This document shows, piece by piece, positions 21,916-33,452 of a stretch of 64,000 nt of DNA. The translations under genes and the position numbers were made by a program. The notes below the pieces were generated by a model. It was not told the DNA's origin and made no database searches. It saw nothing but the letters and a program-made list of their open reading frames with translations. The stretch comes from Arthrobotrys musiformis (taxonomy: Eukaryota; Ascomycota; Orbiliomycetes; Orbiliales; Orbiliaceae), in assembly GCA_036971715.1 (NCBI GenBank), contig JAVHJL010000010.1, positions 1,178,001-1,242,000 on the forward strand, in the 5' to 3' direction. Each line of letters starts with the position of its first letter. The first letter of the stretch is position 1.

Positions 21916-24474
21916 AAGAGATGGACGGGATAGACGTCTTGGCTGTATGAAGGGAAACATAAAAAACCGCGGCTACATTCAATTTATATATAGCTCTTTA
22001 TTGTTATATAGTGACCCGGCTCCCTTCGCCCGTTTTAAGGGCAAATTGAATCCTATGTTTCTTTCAAGTCGGTTAGAGTTAATCAAACGCTATGAAAACA
22101 ATGGAGCTCGAGCCATTTTGTAGATGCCTGACCAGGAAGACAAGGAGCTCGATGTATCAAATTGCTCTATCTAAGCTCATCTGAATCACTGTCAATCATT
22201 AGCTTGCTTCATCTAGAGCTTAATCCCTGAGATTTCCAATGTATCTTCCCGCAATTTCTTAAAGACTTTACCAAGATCTTAATCGATTAATCTTGCCGCC
22301 GTTTAATATTGGATCGCCTACATCATAGCGCCTAATCTTGCACTGAAGACGCGGCTTCCCCATACACCGACGTATTCACGACTTCTATGGAGAAACTTTA
22401 AGCTGGACGCTCGGAGCTGGGCAGTTCCGAGCACACGGCAGCACATACGCATGCATTGTGGCTTGGGGGCTTGATCCAATATGGAGTACGTTATCCCCTC
22501 AGCTGGTTGAGTCCCAGACTCCCGGTGAAGGAATTCACCTTCTCCTTCCGTCATCCTATTCTCGGGTCGAAAAAACAAACAGATTGGCTATTCTTTCCCC
22601 AAATGCAGACGGGATCGTCGTCATCTGAACTGCCCCCAAACCGTTTTATATTCGCGACAGAAAGCCCTAACGCTATTTTTTCCACAGGAACCTCAGCCGA
22701 TGATGCAATGCCACGCATGAAGGGAAAGGTCGGCCGGGGAGATCAACCTTGAATTCCGAGTCGACTGCAGCTAGGTCACGGATATGTGGCACAAGACTCT
22801 TTTGGTTACCCTATTCCCCGATTTGCGGAACACGGTTTCCCAATGTGCTAGCTCACTCTGCTGCAAGGTTTTTTCTTCTTCTATTTTTTCAAAGCAGGGA
22901 AAAAAAAATCTGGGTTTACTGGTTAGAGTCGACCTCCCTTATTCAAAAAGATTTTTGTTCGTGCATGTACGCTTGCCGAAATTTTGTGCTCCAAACCGGT
23001 ATTCATGACCCTGGTCTAGCCTATCAGCTGCTTAAAAACTTCTGTGGGAAAGGTCTTGAATTATATGTGTTCTTTATCACGAGAAGAAGTGCCCTTTGGG
23101 TAACGTCTTAAAATCTTGCATGCTATCAACTAGACCTGGAATTGTTCATGCACCCATTTAGGCAGACCTTCCGGGAAAACTCGAGTTGATTACGTACATT
23201 CTAGAATAATTTGTAGTGGTCTATACGCCACATGCATTTATGATTGAATACCTAATTGAGGTAATTTGTGATTTGAAAATGCAATGGATGGGCTCTTCCT
23301 CTACGGTCCGAGAGACGAAGGCCCGGTTGCCATCGAAAGTATGCATGTAAGCCTATTGACTCTTATTATTAGTAGAAACTGATTGATTCGGTAAATTTTA
23401 CAATCCCACTGGTTCTTAATCGATAGCCTACAATATGCCATCCATCGATTCCCACGTGAAGATCAGAAAACAAGACGTTTGATAGCCCATTTAATTTGGT
23501 ATTCATCCCAGGCCTATATAAAGTGAAATTCAGCAATATCAGCGAAGCTAGAGGTTTGAAAAATATATGGTGCTTGGTCAAACATCTCGATATTCGCGCA
23601 ATAGCCACATATTCGAAGATTGATCCCTGATATCATGATTGATATCGCAATCCTGGCAATTCCAAGAATTTTAAATTTTAACCAATTGATGAACAACAAT
23701 ATTCAATATTCTGAATTTCAATTCCCCCCGATTGGCCAGCTTAGTATCCACAACCGTTCCAGTTGAGGTTATCAAGGTATATTATCGAATCGAAGGCTTA
23801 AGGTGGAAGCTTGCCCTCCTAGGTATCGACTAGCGTATTGTGTTGAACCGTAGAATTGCAACAATTCTGGCCCAAGAAATGATGACCAATATCAGCTTCA
23901 ATCGACAAATAGGAATTGATTCTTTGGGTTCTTAAGCTTTGACAGGGAGTCTATAAAAGAAGCTCCTTTTTTAAGACTATGGTTATAATTTGCTCAGGGA
24001 ATCTTATTTCTGACGTCATGGATGAGAGTATCGCTCCACCTTTGCATATATCCTGCAGCGGGTTTGCAACCATGATCGATAATCTAGGAAAGAGGATTCC
24101 GGATCCTAGAAATTCCGATTATCGAGGGCTGGAAAAAATATTTTCCCCCTATTGATACTGAAAACTTCGAGGCTTCTTGAGTCAACCGAACTTCAGTACC
24201 GCCGAGATTTTCGGGAGAATCTCTTGTCACTTTCAATCTGCAGCTGTCCCTGATCCTCGAAAGTTTGTGCGACCATCGATCACGGACGACAACATTACAA
24301 CACATTTTGGGTAAAAATTACCACAATTTCCTACTTTGGATATCGATTCCACTACAGCTGGCCGGCCAGGAGCAGCCTCCATATTCGATTTTGAAGGTCT
24401 CTGCGCGCTTTGAATTATCTGGGCCCACTCGACTTAGGACCTGAGAGGTTATTAAGTGCTATTAGCATTTAGAC
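21916..24474. other. Intergenic: GFA 3' flank to malic enzyme promoter
   Basis: A 2.6-kb stretch with no recognised gene on either strand. The open frame at 22456-22752 starts at TTG and lacks motifs. No clear TATA box lies close to the malic enzyme ATG. Confidence 0.5.
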
Positions 24475-27260
24475 ATGGCGGAAGACAACTCCACGGTTCT
24501 TTCGGGGTAAGTCCTTGTCCTGTAGATACAAACTAGTTATAACGTTATAACGTTATAATTTAACTAGTTGACGTAAGTCAACTTCTTGCCGATGTGGATA
24601 TATTACGCCACGGTCATTGCATTGCATCGAAATGACGAGTCCAAGGATCGAAAATTTAGAGCCATAGTCGTGGTCATCAGCTTATATATTTATATTACCA
24701 TATCACTAACAAAATTCCTAATTCTCCTATTATAATATATAGGACAACCCGTTCCAAGTCCCCAATCAAGGTGCAAGAAGAACTCGAGTGTGCCCTTGTG
24801 GGGAAAGCGCTCCTGAACAGCCCGCATTTCAACAAAGGCAGCGCTTTTACTGAGGAGGAAAGGGAGGCTTTCGGGCTCAATGGGCTGCTGCCTACCGCTA
24901 TCCATACTCTAGGTATGGATATTCCATCGTGGTCGTCTCAGTCATTTTTATATGCGAAATATATAGCTCACACGCGAGAAATCGCGGATCTCTAGGGCAG
25001 CAAACCAAACGGGCTTACGAGCAGTATCTTTCTTACGAGCTTCCCATTGCGAAGAATCAGTTCTTACAAAGCCTGAGGGATCAAAATGAGGTTCTTTTCT
25101 ATCGCGTGAGTTTCTCCAGCGTATTTTCAGATTTGGAGTATATACATGCGGCCTGCACAAATATCAAAATACGGGAAAATCAAGTTCAATACCCCAAAAG
25201 TTACTTAGGGCTCGTTGAAAGATTGCGAACTAACCCGAATATCACTATATAGCTTATCCTGGATCATCTCAAAGAGATGTTCAGCATTATCTACACCCCC
25301 ACCGAAGGCGATGCAATCGAACGGTATTCGCACCTTTTCCGACGGCCTGAGGGGTGTTTCTTGGATATAGAGCATATTGATGCTGTCGACGAGGTTGTTG
25401 GTCAATGGGCCCACCCGGATGATATCGATTATATCGTCGTGACTGACGGTGAAGAGGTGAGTATTTCTTCTTTCCGGAACGGCCTCACCGAAAGTTTTCG
25501 GGGCTTCTTTGCAGTTCGGTAACTAAACGTCTACGAATTTTCTGGGTAGATCCTCGGTATCGGCGACCAGGGCGTGGGGGCGATCGGGATTTCGACTGCA
25601 AAACTGGCATTAATGACGCTGTGTGCTGGAGTGAGTTGAAGTTATTTAATATAATGTCTAGGCTGAGGCTAGATAAGCTGAAAATTTCGGGATTAGATTC
25701 ATCCAAACAGAACCCTCGGTGTAGTCTTGGATTGTGGAACAGATGTAAGAACTACTGACCCCCATCGATGCATCGATATCCTAGCGACGATCGATCGCCA
25801 AATTTAATACAGAAATCGATAACTAAACATACTTTTGTGAGCTTCTAGAATGAAGAACTCCTCAATGATGATCTATACCTTGGACTCCGACAGAACCGTG
25901 TGCGGGGTGAGAAATATGGTAAGTAGCAACTAGGCAATCCGCTTCTGGAACTATACCATATGATTTATAAGTTTAGCTTCTGAAGAAAGACATTAACGTT
26001 ATGACATCGTGCAAATTAAGACGCATTCGTTGAAGCCTTTATTCGCGCAGTTCAAAAGCACTATCCTAAAGCCTTCCTTCACTTCGAAGACTTCGGTCTT
26101 ACGAACGCGCGTCGGCTGCTGGAGATATACCGTCCGCAGTTGCCATGTTTCAATGATGACATACAAGGTACCGGTGCTGTGACTCTGGCTGCGATCATGT
26201 CTGCTATATGGGTGTCCAAAGTGGAGTTAAAGGATATAAAGATGTTGGTGTACGGTGCGGGAAGTGCTGGAACGGGTATCGCGGACCAGATTCGCGACGC
26301 CATAGTGGAAATCGGCGGAGTAGATGAAGAGACAGCAAAGAAACAGATTTGGTAATTATTCGCACTCTATACCGACTGGACATTGAGCGGTTAAGTCTTG
26401 CGTACGTCTACTAATAACACTACAGGCTGGTTGATAAACCTGGCATCCTGACTTTGTCACTATCAGACGGCCTGACTAAAGCCCAAAAGCCCTACGCGCG
26501 ACTCGACGAGGAATTCTCGGATATTGAACACAAATCCCTCGTCCAAGTCATCCAAAAGGTAAAGCCACATATCCTCATAGGCACATCGACCCACCATGGC
26601 GCGTTCACGGAAGATGTGGTCAAGGAAATGTCGAAACACGTTGAGCGACCAATCATCTTCCCTCTTTCGAATCCTACAAAACTCGTCGAAGCTCAGCCAG
26701 AGGATATTTATAAGTGGAGCTCCGGAAAGGCTTTAATTGCCACAGGGTCGCCGTTCAAGCCGGTCGAGTTCGAGGGAAACAAGTACGTTGTAGGTGAGTA
26801 CCATCGTATATATCGCAGTCGGGCGATAGTTCTCGCGATTTCAATTGGTTATTCGGGAGCTAATTAGATATCAGCTGAGTGCAATAACGCAATGATCTAC
26901 CCTGGAATTGGCCTTGGCTGTGTCCTTTCTCGCGCAAGTACGCTTTCTGACGCCATGCTGATTGCGGCCGTCCATGCCCTCGCGGCTGAGGCGCCAGCAT
27001 TGGATGATCCGAATCAAGGGCTCCTGTCGGATGTTAAAGATGTGAGAAAGATGAGTATGAAAGTGGCTTGTGCAGTTATCAAGAGAGCAGTTGAAGACGA
27101 AGTCGCGACAGCGAACGACATTCCATTGGGGCAAGAGGAGTTGGAAGCATGGGTGGAGGAACAGATGTGGGACCCTGTTTACCGGCCTCTAAAGAAGGTC
27201 GATCCGGGATCCGCGACGAGGGATGCAAAGGGGCAGGTTGGGTCGAAGAGCAGTCAGTAA
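24475..27260 (+). CDS. Malic enzyme (malate to pyruvate plus CO2)
   Basis: Oxidatively decarboxylates malate to pyruvate, supplying NAD(P)H. Ten exons: 24475-24506, 24743-24912, 24996-25105, 25253-25456, 25550-25630, 25697-25744, 25849-25918, 26021-26351, 26426-26793 and 26875-27260. All phases agree and give 599 residues. Family motifs in order are [16 protein letters not shown] (here [14 protein letters not shown]), [21 protein letters not shown] with catalytic Tyr about 118 (written in parts: [15 protein letters not shown]), [16 protein letters not shown] with catalytic Lys about 190, and metal ligands E261, D262 and D285 in FEDFGLTNA and NDDIQGTG. The nucleotide fold is [10 protein letters not shown], followed by [11 protein letters not shown]. 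Several introns show clear CTAAC or CTAAT branch sites. There is no evident mitochondrial presequence, so a cytosolic form is likely. NAD versus NADP use is not decided here. Intron 1 carries palindromes listed separately. Confidence 0.97.
24536..24558. repeat. GTTATAAC tandem palindromes in malic enzyme intron 1
   Basis: Three abutting copies of the self-complementary octamer GTTATAAC (the third one base short), just inside the first intron. Confidence 0.7.
24566..24583. promoter_or_regulatory. Near-palindrome with bZIP-like core in malic enzyme intron 1
   Basis: AGTTGACGTAAGTCAACT is an inverted repeat of AGTTGAC around GTAA. It holds TGACGTAA, resembling an ATF/CREB site, overlapping a TGAC half-site on the other strand. 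Intronic and near the start codon, it could bind a bZIP activator; that is inference. Confidence 0.35.
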
Positions 27261-28964
27261 GGGACCCCGACAGATGGATAGTCTGGGGTTCGGGTTCTCA
27301 AGGAGGAGGCAAATATCTAACAATGGAGCGCGATTCGACCAAAAAGTGCCTAGAGGGATATTCTAAATGAAATCCTAGCTAACTTTTCCCGTCTGCTCGA
27401 AAACTGCTTTGCATTGTGGTGACTGTATGGGGTTATAGCAAGCCTTGATATTGCATGAGAAAAAACTTGATGACACGACTGTGTAACCAGCCGCACCGGA
27501 ACGTTAACGTTATCAGGGAAAAGATGGAAAAAGAGCATCTTCTGAGGAAAGGCCCCAGCCACTGCATTAGCTTTGGCGGGCCCAACGTGCACATGATGTT
27601 TTCAGCATGCTCATAGGACAGTCAACACAAATAACGTGTGTTAATTTTGAACGGTAACATTTAACCACGAAACGCTCACAAAATAGAAATTCAAGCCGAG
27701 ACTTGAGCTTGGCGTGAAGCACGTATCTCTAAACTCGGGGTCACGAAGGTTAATATTAGCATCAATACACGGGAATCTTTGTAATCTCTGACACAGAGCA
27801 CGCAAAACGAAGGAAACCGAAGGACTTACAAGGACGAAGGAACCTGGAGACGAATTTGAGGAATGTTACCAGGGGGTAGAGTGCAGCCAATCACGAGCTC
27901 AACGTGGATGGAAGTTGGTATGTATGTCCGCACATGGATCTGTTCTTTTGATGGCCCCACCATCCGTGAAAGGAATGGATGGGAACTCTGAAAAGGTGTG
28001 GTTGGCTGACAACCAGCATGCTCCCTGGGAAAAGACGCCACCATGGTCGAGATCGAAGAACGAAAATCTGGCTGGGATCAAGCTCTTTGCAGGCATAGTG
28101 ACAAACCTCAGCCCCGCTTTTTTCTTGTATCATCGCCCCAAAAATGCAACGTCGAGAAGCATTGCATTGGGCGGGAGAGTCTTAAAGCTTGTGCTATGCG
28201 GAGATGAACATGTCCAAACATTGAAGACAGGTACATATTTCCTTTCATTACCTACTCCTCGAATTCAGTCGAGTCTCGGAACCAGTTCCAAGGGACGCAA
28301 TAAAAGACGTCACTGCGTGTGTTCTTTTCACGTGCCTTGATTTGCTTGGTGAACAGATCAACTTGAACTCCTCCGGCTCCACAAATCTTATAGTACCCAG
28401 ACCCTGGAATTACTCTTTGGACGTGCGTACATACTTAACTTTACTTGCGGCCTGCTGCTACATATTCTGGTGGTGACGATTGCCCGCTATGAGCTACTGC
28501 TCCACTTGCCTCTTCGCTTCTTAGCCCCGCTGTCTCTCAAGAAAGGAATCTTAAACGGTTATCGACGACGATCCTCTACGATACCATCTTCACGGTGCAG
28601 AAAGCTGTCAAAATATTAATTTCCCTAGAACTCGGCTAGCAAAGGCTGCTATTTGCTAGCTAGGCCCGACTGTCGAGGTTCCAGAATTCGAAACGGGGTT
28701 CTGCAACAACTGCCCGTCTGGTCAGCCACCCACAAACAAGTCCTCCAAAGTTCCTCTACCCTCAATCCAACTGCGTCGACGTAGACATTACCCCCCCTTC
28801 CCGATATCCCCTCGTCTACCCCAAGGAAGCAGGCCATTTCATTACCGGACCAGCCTCCTTCTCGCTTGATCTAAACCTTATCGTGCTAGTTTGCTCGGAA
28901 CCGAAATTAAAAGCAGGTCATCCAGCATACTGCCTATTGCAAAAGATCGATAAAATTCCTTTAT

Positions 28965-28976
28965 CCAGAAGCCCGC
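28965..28976. repeat. Dispersed motif CCAGAAGCCCGC, copy 3
   Basis: Twelve-base core shared exactly with the repeats at 19142 and 19567. Here it is preceded by TTAT rather than TT. Confidence 0.55.
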
Positions 28977-30363
28977 CTGATAGCTGCCCGGGTCGGAAGA
29001 GTCGACTCCACCCAGAAAACTAAGCTTAGATTCTCTGCAGCTGCAAAGACGCAACACCCGCCACCCGTCTCTAACCAATATCGATATATCACGAGGCATT
29101 CGTACTTACTTAGTGTAAGTTATTATGTTTATTTTTTCTATTGTTATCCTTGGTTCTTCCTAGATTGCTTTGTTTGCGAATGGTCGTACCATCTGATTTG
29201 CAGTTGGAGCTTATCTTGGAGCTATTTTTCAAGAGAAACGAAAAAACAAAGAAGAAGGAACTAAATTGCGTTCCCTGCAACCACATTTCCCATGGCGAGA
29301 CTGCGGGGGTTTGTTTATCGATAAACTAAAACTAGTTGGTTCCCAGAAGTTATCGTCATCAGAAGTTGCAAAGGTGTTTTTTACTTGATTTTATGTACTA
29401 TCGTATTAGTATTTTCTCTATCTCCAAAAACCGTCCAAACGGAGTCGTTAAGTTACTGCTCGGCACTATAAGCCGCACGTTCCGCCACTTTGAAGGTTTT
29501 TTGGGGCTTTTTTTGCTTGTTTTCCGCTCGTTCATCTTTTCTTATTTTTTCCCTGCTTTGAATCCACTCCTGTCGCAACCTCACCTAACCCTGCGGCCCA
29601 GACTTGTTTTGCCATCGAGCGAGGACTTCCCGTTTGTGGCTTGCACTTGTTTGCAAGGAAACAAGGAGTGACAAAGATTTTTTTTTATTTTTACTTTTCA
29701 TTTTTACTTTTCCTCGACGCAAAAAAAATAAGAAGAGGAGAAGAATTACCAAGCGATCGGTACATAATACATGCTGGAAAGAGACGAGAGTGTGGGTAAT
29801 GCTGGTTATCGATTGATCAGTTGCAGCCACTTTGAAATCGGCACACTACCCTCGCGAGCAAACTTGCCCTTGACCGGACCCCAGCTCGTTCAAACATTAA
29901 CACTACGAGCCTATGCTTAGGACTCCAAGGTTTCTTGTTTGGTGGTAGTGGTCTTGTTTAGTTACCGTCCGCTGCAGTGCAGTGCAGCTGCCCAGCTTAT
30001 TCGGCAAGAGAGGCTGTGGCCGACGCTATTCCCAAGCTAGCACTAAAGACGGTCCCAGCCCAACATCGAGGAAGAGGGTACTTAACGCCTGGGTTCCTTT
30101 CTAGCGGTCGCTGCGCTGCCCAGTTACTTGAAAACTTCTCCCTTCCTTTCTCTCTCGCTATCTTATCCAATCCAGCCAACCGATTTTTGGCAATTTCTTT
30201 CCTCTTCCAATATCGTTTCAAAAAACGGTGGTGCGTTATAGGCTCGCGGTTGTATTTTGGTCTTGGTCTTGGTCGACTGCATCGTCCCTTCGTCATTATT
30301 GGGATCGATCGTATACGTACAGACGTCCATACATACTTTACTTACATACGTACCATACGTATA

Positions 30364-30384
30364 CATACCATACCATACCATATT
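30364..30384. repeat. CATAC pentanucleotide microsatellite
   Basis: CATAC-type pentamers in tandem, within a wider ATAC/TACA-rich tract (about 30310-30395) of the T-rich upstream region of the Myb gene. Confidence 0.7.
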
Positions 30385-32357
30385 TGCATACATACACATC
30401 TGATCTCGGGTCGGATCCACCGCAATACTATATTGACTGCACCGGCGGGCGGCTTTCGGTCTTTCGATTCGCCCCGCGAGCTCGAAGCCTAATTACTTAC
30501 CTACTCTCTTACAAACTTGACTTAATAAAACCGTACCACCGATCCAGCAGGCCAGGCCGAATCAGAGCTTGGTACCTGGCGGGGACAGCTGTTGCTTGAC
30601 ACAAGCAATTCCCACTTTACTCGGACTGTCATCATCCTCGTTAATTTGCGGATTCAATTCGCAGTCGCAGAAAACCAGCTTTTTATACCTTCCGTTCCAT
30701 ATCGGGGACACAAGCCATATCCTCAGATCTTCCATCGAACCGCCACTTTTCTGCTAGTGCCGTACCCGAACTTTGCTATTATCCCCCCATACCATATCAT
30801 TTGTCACTTTTTTCCCGCGCCTTTGTGCGTCTCGTTTACGTATACATACCTTACCTCGTACATATACACACACACTTTTCTCTATCAATTCGAGGCTCTT
30901 AGCTTTTTGTTTGTTTGTTGTTTTGATTTTGCATTGCCATCCTTTTTTTTTTTTGGGTCTTATAGACGCTCCCATCCTCGAGATCGCGAAATTCGAAACT
31001 GGAAAGAAAAAAATAAAAGGACAGAATCGACGCTTCCTATAGGTAGCTGCTATACGAACTCTGCCTTAAAGTAGCCCCTTTGGACTTGTTTCTTGTGCAA
31101 GGCTGCATTTTCTTCTTCTTTTCTCAGTCCGAAATCTTCAGCCCTCTTTCTGTCATCCGGACCACCCGTTCACAGGCCCCGGCGTGTGCGAGTGTATCTT
31201 TTTGCTCCGCAGCCCAGACTAGCGGTACTTTGCTGGTGATTCTGTTGGATATCACGGGCGAACCCCTCAAGGCTCCTCCCCTCCCCTGTCCCCACCGTTC
31301 CCCCTCCTCATTCTCCTCCCTCTCGAACTGTTCCTGTTCATCCTCCTTTGGTGTGTTTACTCGCCGCTGAAGCTCGGTCAGTCAGTGCAGTGAACCCACC
31401 CACACGACTCAGAGACTAAGCAGCACCACCACCACTACCATATTATCACCCACAACCACGAACGGTTTTTCCCGCCTGCCGCAGGTATCAACTAGTGGCG
31501 CGTCTGTTTCCTTCTGCCCCGTCCGTTGCATCAAAGAGAGAAGAGGGAAAGATTTTTTTTGCAGAAATTTTTTTAAGAAAAAAATCCACAAAGAACAAAA
31601 AGCCTTTTGCAATAAATCCTCCATCCCGCTTCATCGAGGGCAACATAAACAAAGAAAATAAAAAAAGGAATAAACAGCTTTTTCAAGGAGGAAAAATATC
31701 CGAGCCGATCGAACTTCCTTTGAAAGAGAAGCGTTGGGCGACAACAACCTGACCTGTCCGACCAACATCGTTCCTGTCAGCTGCAGATTGTCTTGTCTGG
31801 GCTTCGAAATCATCATCGTCCTTACAAGCCAACAGTATTTCGCGGAGAAGGCTTCAGCCTCCGAGCCATCTGTTACAGCTACCTATTTCCCCCGCTGTGG
31901 CTTTTGATCCATCTGCCCGCAGCGACTTTGCCTGCGGAACATGGGGTGTCGCTGGATCGCTGTCATTCCATCATATTGACTTCACCGGCCTCGACTGGCT
32001 TTCACGACTCGAGATTTTTTAGCTTCAGACAGTGCGGTCTAGGACATCGCCTGTTTTTTCTTCGTCCCCATTCGATTCGCTGTATCTTTTATCTTCCTCT
32101 TATTTTTTTTCTTTCTTTTTTTTCTTCTAATCTTTTTTCTTTCTTTTCGGTGTAATTTCTTTTCGTCGTTCTTCCTGACCGTTTCGTCATTTTTGTTCCT
32201 TCTTGGATATTTCCGGCCTTTTATTATCGGCTTCGAAATTTCTAAAACAACGGCTTTCTTTCTTTTAGCCTCTGGAGAAAATTACCATAAAAAAGGGGTG
32301 GAATTACTATCGTATTAGAAAAGAAAAGAAAGAAAGAGAAAAAAAACAACTGTCAAG

Positions 32358-33452
32358 ATGAGTTCTGACTGGAATAGACAGACGTGGCCATATCAGACGG
32401 CGGATACTATGCCGAAACAACCACGGCCCATCAAAGCCCCTCCACCAGAAGAATCGACATCTTTCTTCTCTCCAGATTTCACAGACCAGAAACACTACGG
32501 CGGGGGGGATGGTTATTCGGCTGCCGACTCAGATCTACATCATGGTACAATAGACCCGTCGCAAATGCCATATGGGTCAGGTCTCAGGCACGTATCCGAA
32601 CATACTCCGTTAGGCATCGGCCCGCCGCAGCATCACCAGCATCAGCCGTTACAGCCCATGCCTCATACCTCGCACCAAACTACTCATACCCTGCAACAAC
32701 ATCCGCCGACCCAGACGACACCGCAGGCACAGAATGCTGCACCACCGGCGCCCCAGGCACCGCAAGCACCGGCTCCCAAGACACCCACGCAACCAAATCC
32801 GAAGAAGAGACAGAGGTCTACCGGTGGGTCGAAATCTGGGGCAGCCGCAGCTGGGGGTTCGGCCGACCCTGGTCCTTCTGGTTCGCCTCCGAAACGTTCG
32901 AGAACGAATACCGCGTGGACACAACAAGAGGAACAATTACTAAAGCAGATGAGAGACGCGGGTGCCACGTGGAGCGAAATCGCGAAATCTTTCCCATCGA
33001 GAACAGAAGGAAGTGTTAAAAAACACTGGTATAAGGTAGGAGAATATTTTGCGGGGTTCGAAATATACTCATTTGCGGCGGCGCTGACGAAGGATTGCTT
33101 TATAGGACATGCACTGGGCGGAATTCAAGGAAGAAGAGGTAAGATCATCTGATATCAAAATTTTTTCTAGATTCCTCTACAATATTCAGAGCATCGGCTA
33201 ATGTATCCCTATAGAGCGCTCAACTATTAGCGGCGATCAAAGAATACGACGCGAACAAGTGGAAGTTTATTGGACAGAAATTAGGTAAACCTGCCAAGGT
33301 ATGTAGAACCAGAAATTGCGGGGCAAATGTGGCGATATCGTTATCACACACCATCACTATCACGTCAAAATGGGGTTAGTTCGACGGCTAATTTGATAAC
33401 CTCGTGATAGGCTTGTGAGGCTCATTGGAAAGAGAAGCTGGGCGGAAGATAG
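32358..33452 (+). CDS. Two-repeat SANT/Myb DNA-binding protein
   Basis: A probable nuclear DNA-binding regulator, 278 residues. Four exons: 32358-33035, 33106-33138, 33215-33298 and 33411-33452, all joined in phase 0. Residues 1-185 are disordered, Pro/Gln/His-rich, with a basic KKRQR stretch (a possible nuclear signal) and an Ala/Gly/Ser linker. Residues 186-226 form SANT repeat 1 (AWTQQEEQLLKQM, WSEIAKSFP, VKKHWYK). Exons 2-4 encode repeat 2 (MHWAEFKEEE, LLAAIKEYDANKWKFIG, ACEAHWKEK), which would be lost if the first intron were read through. The short downstream exons have clean GT-AG ends and branch-like GCTAAT sequences. The family is conserved in filamentous ascomycetes, but I know no function with certainty. 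Its very long pyrimidine-rich leader suggests complex regulation. Confidence 0.87.

Larger units (their letters stand above)
27261..32357. other. 5.1-kb intergenic region, right half is the leader of the two-repeat Myb gene
   Basis: No recognised gene. From about 29.4 kb to 32.35 kb the plus strand is strongly T- and CT-rich with scattered A tracts, as in a very long promoter plus 5' leader for the gene at 32358. A CATAC/TACCA microsatellite lies at 30364-30384. One open frame of 138 codons from an ATG at 27924 is noted in the findings but has no family support. A third copy of CCAGAAGCCCGC lies at 28965. Confidence 0.5.
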
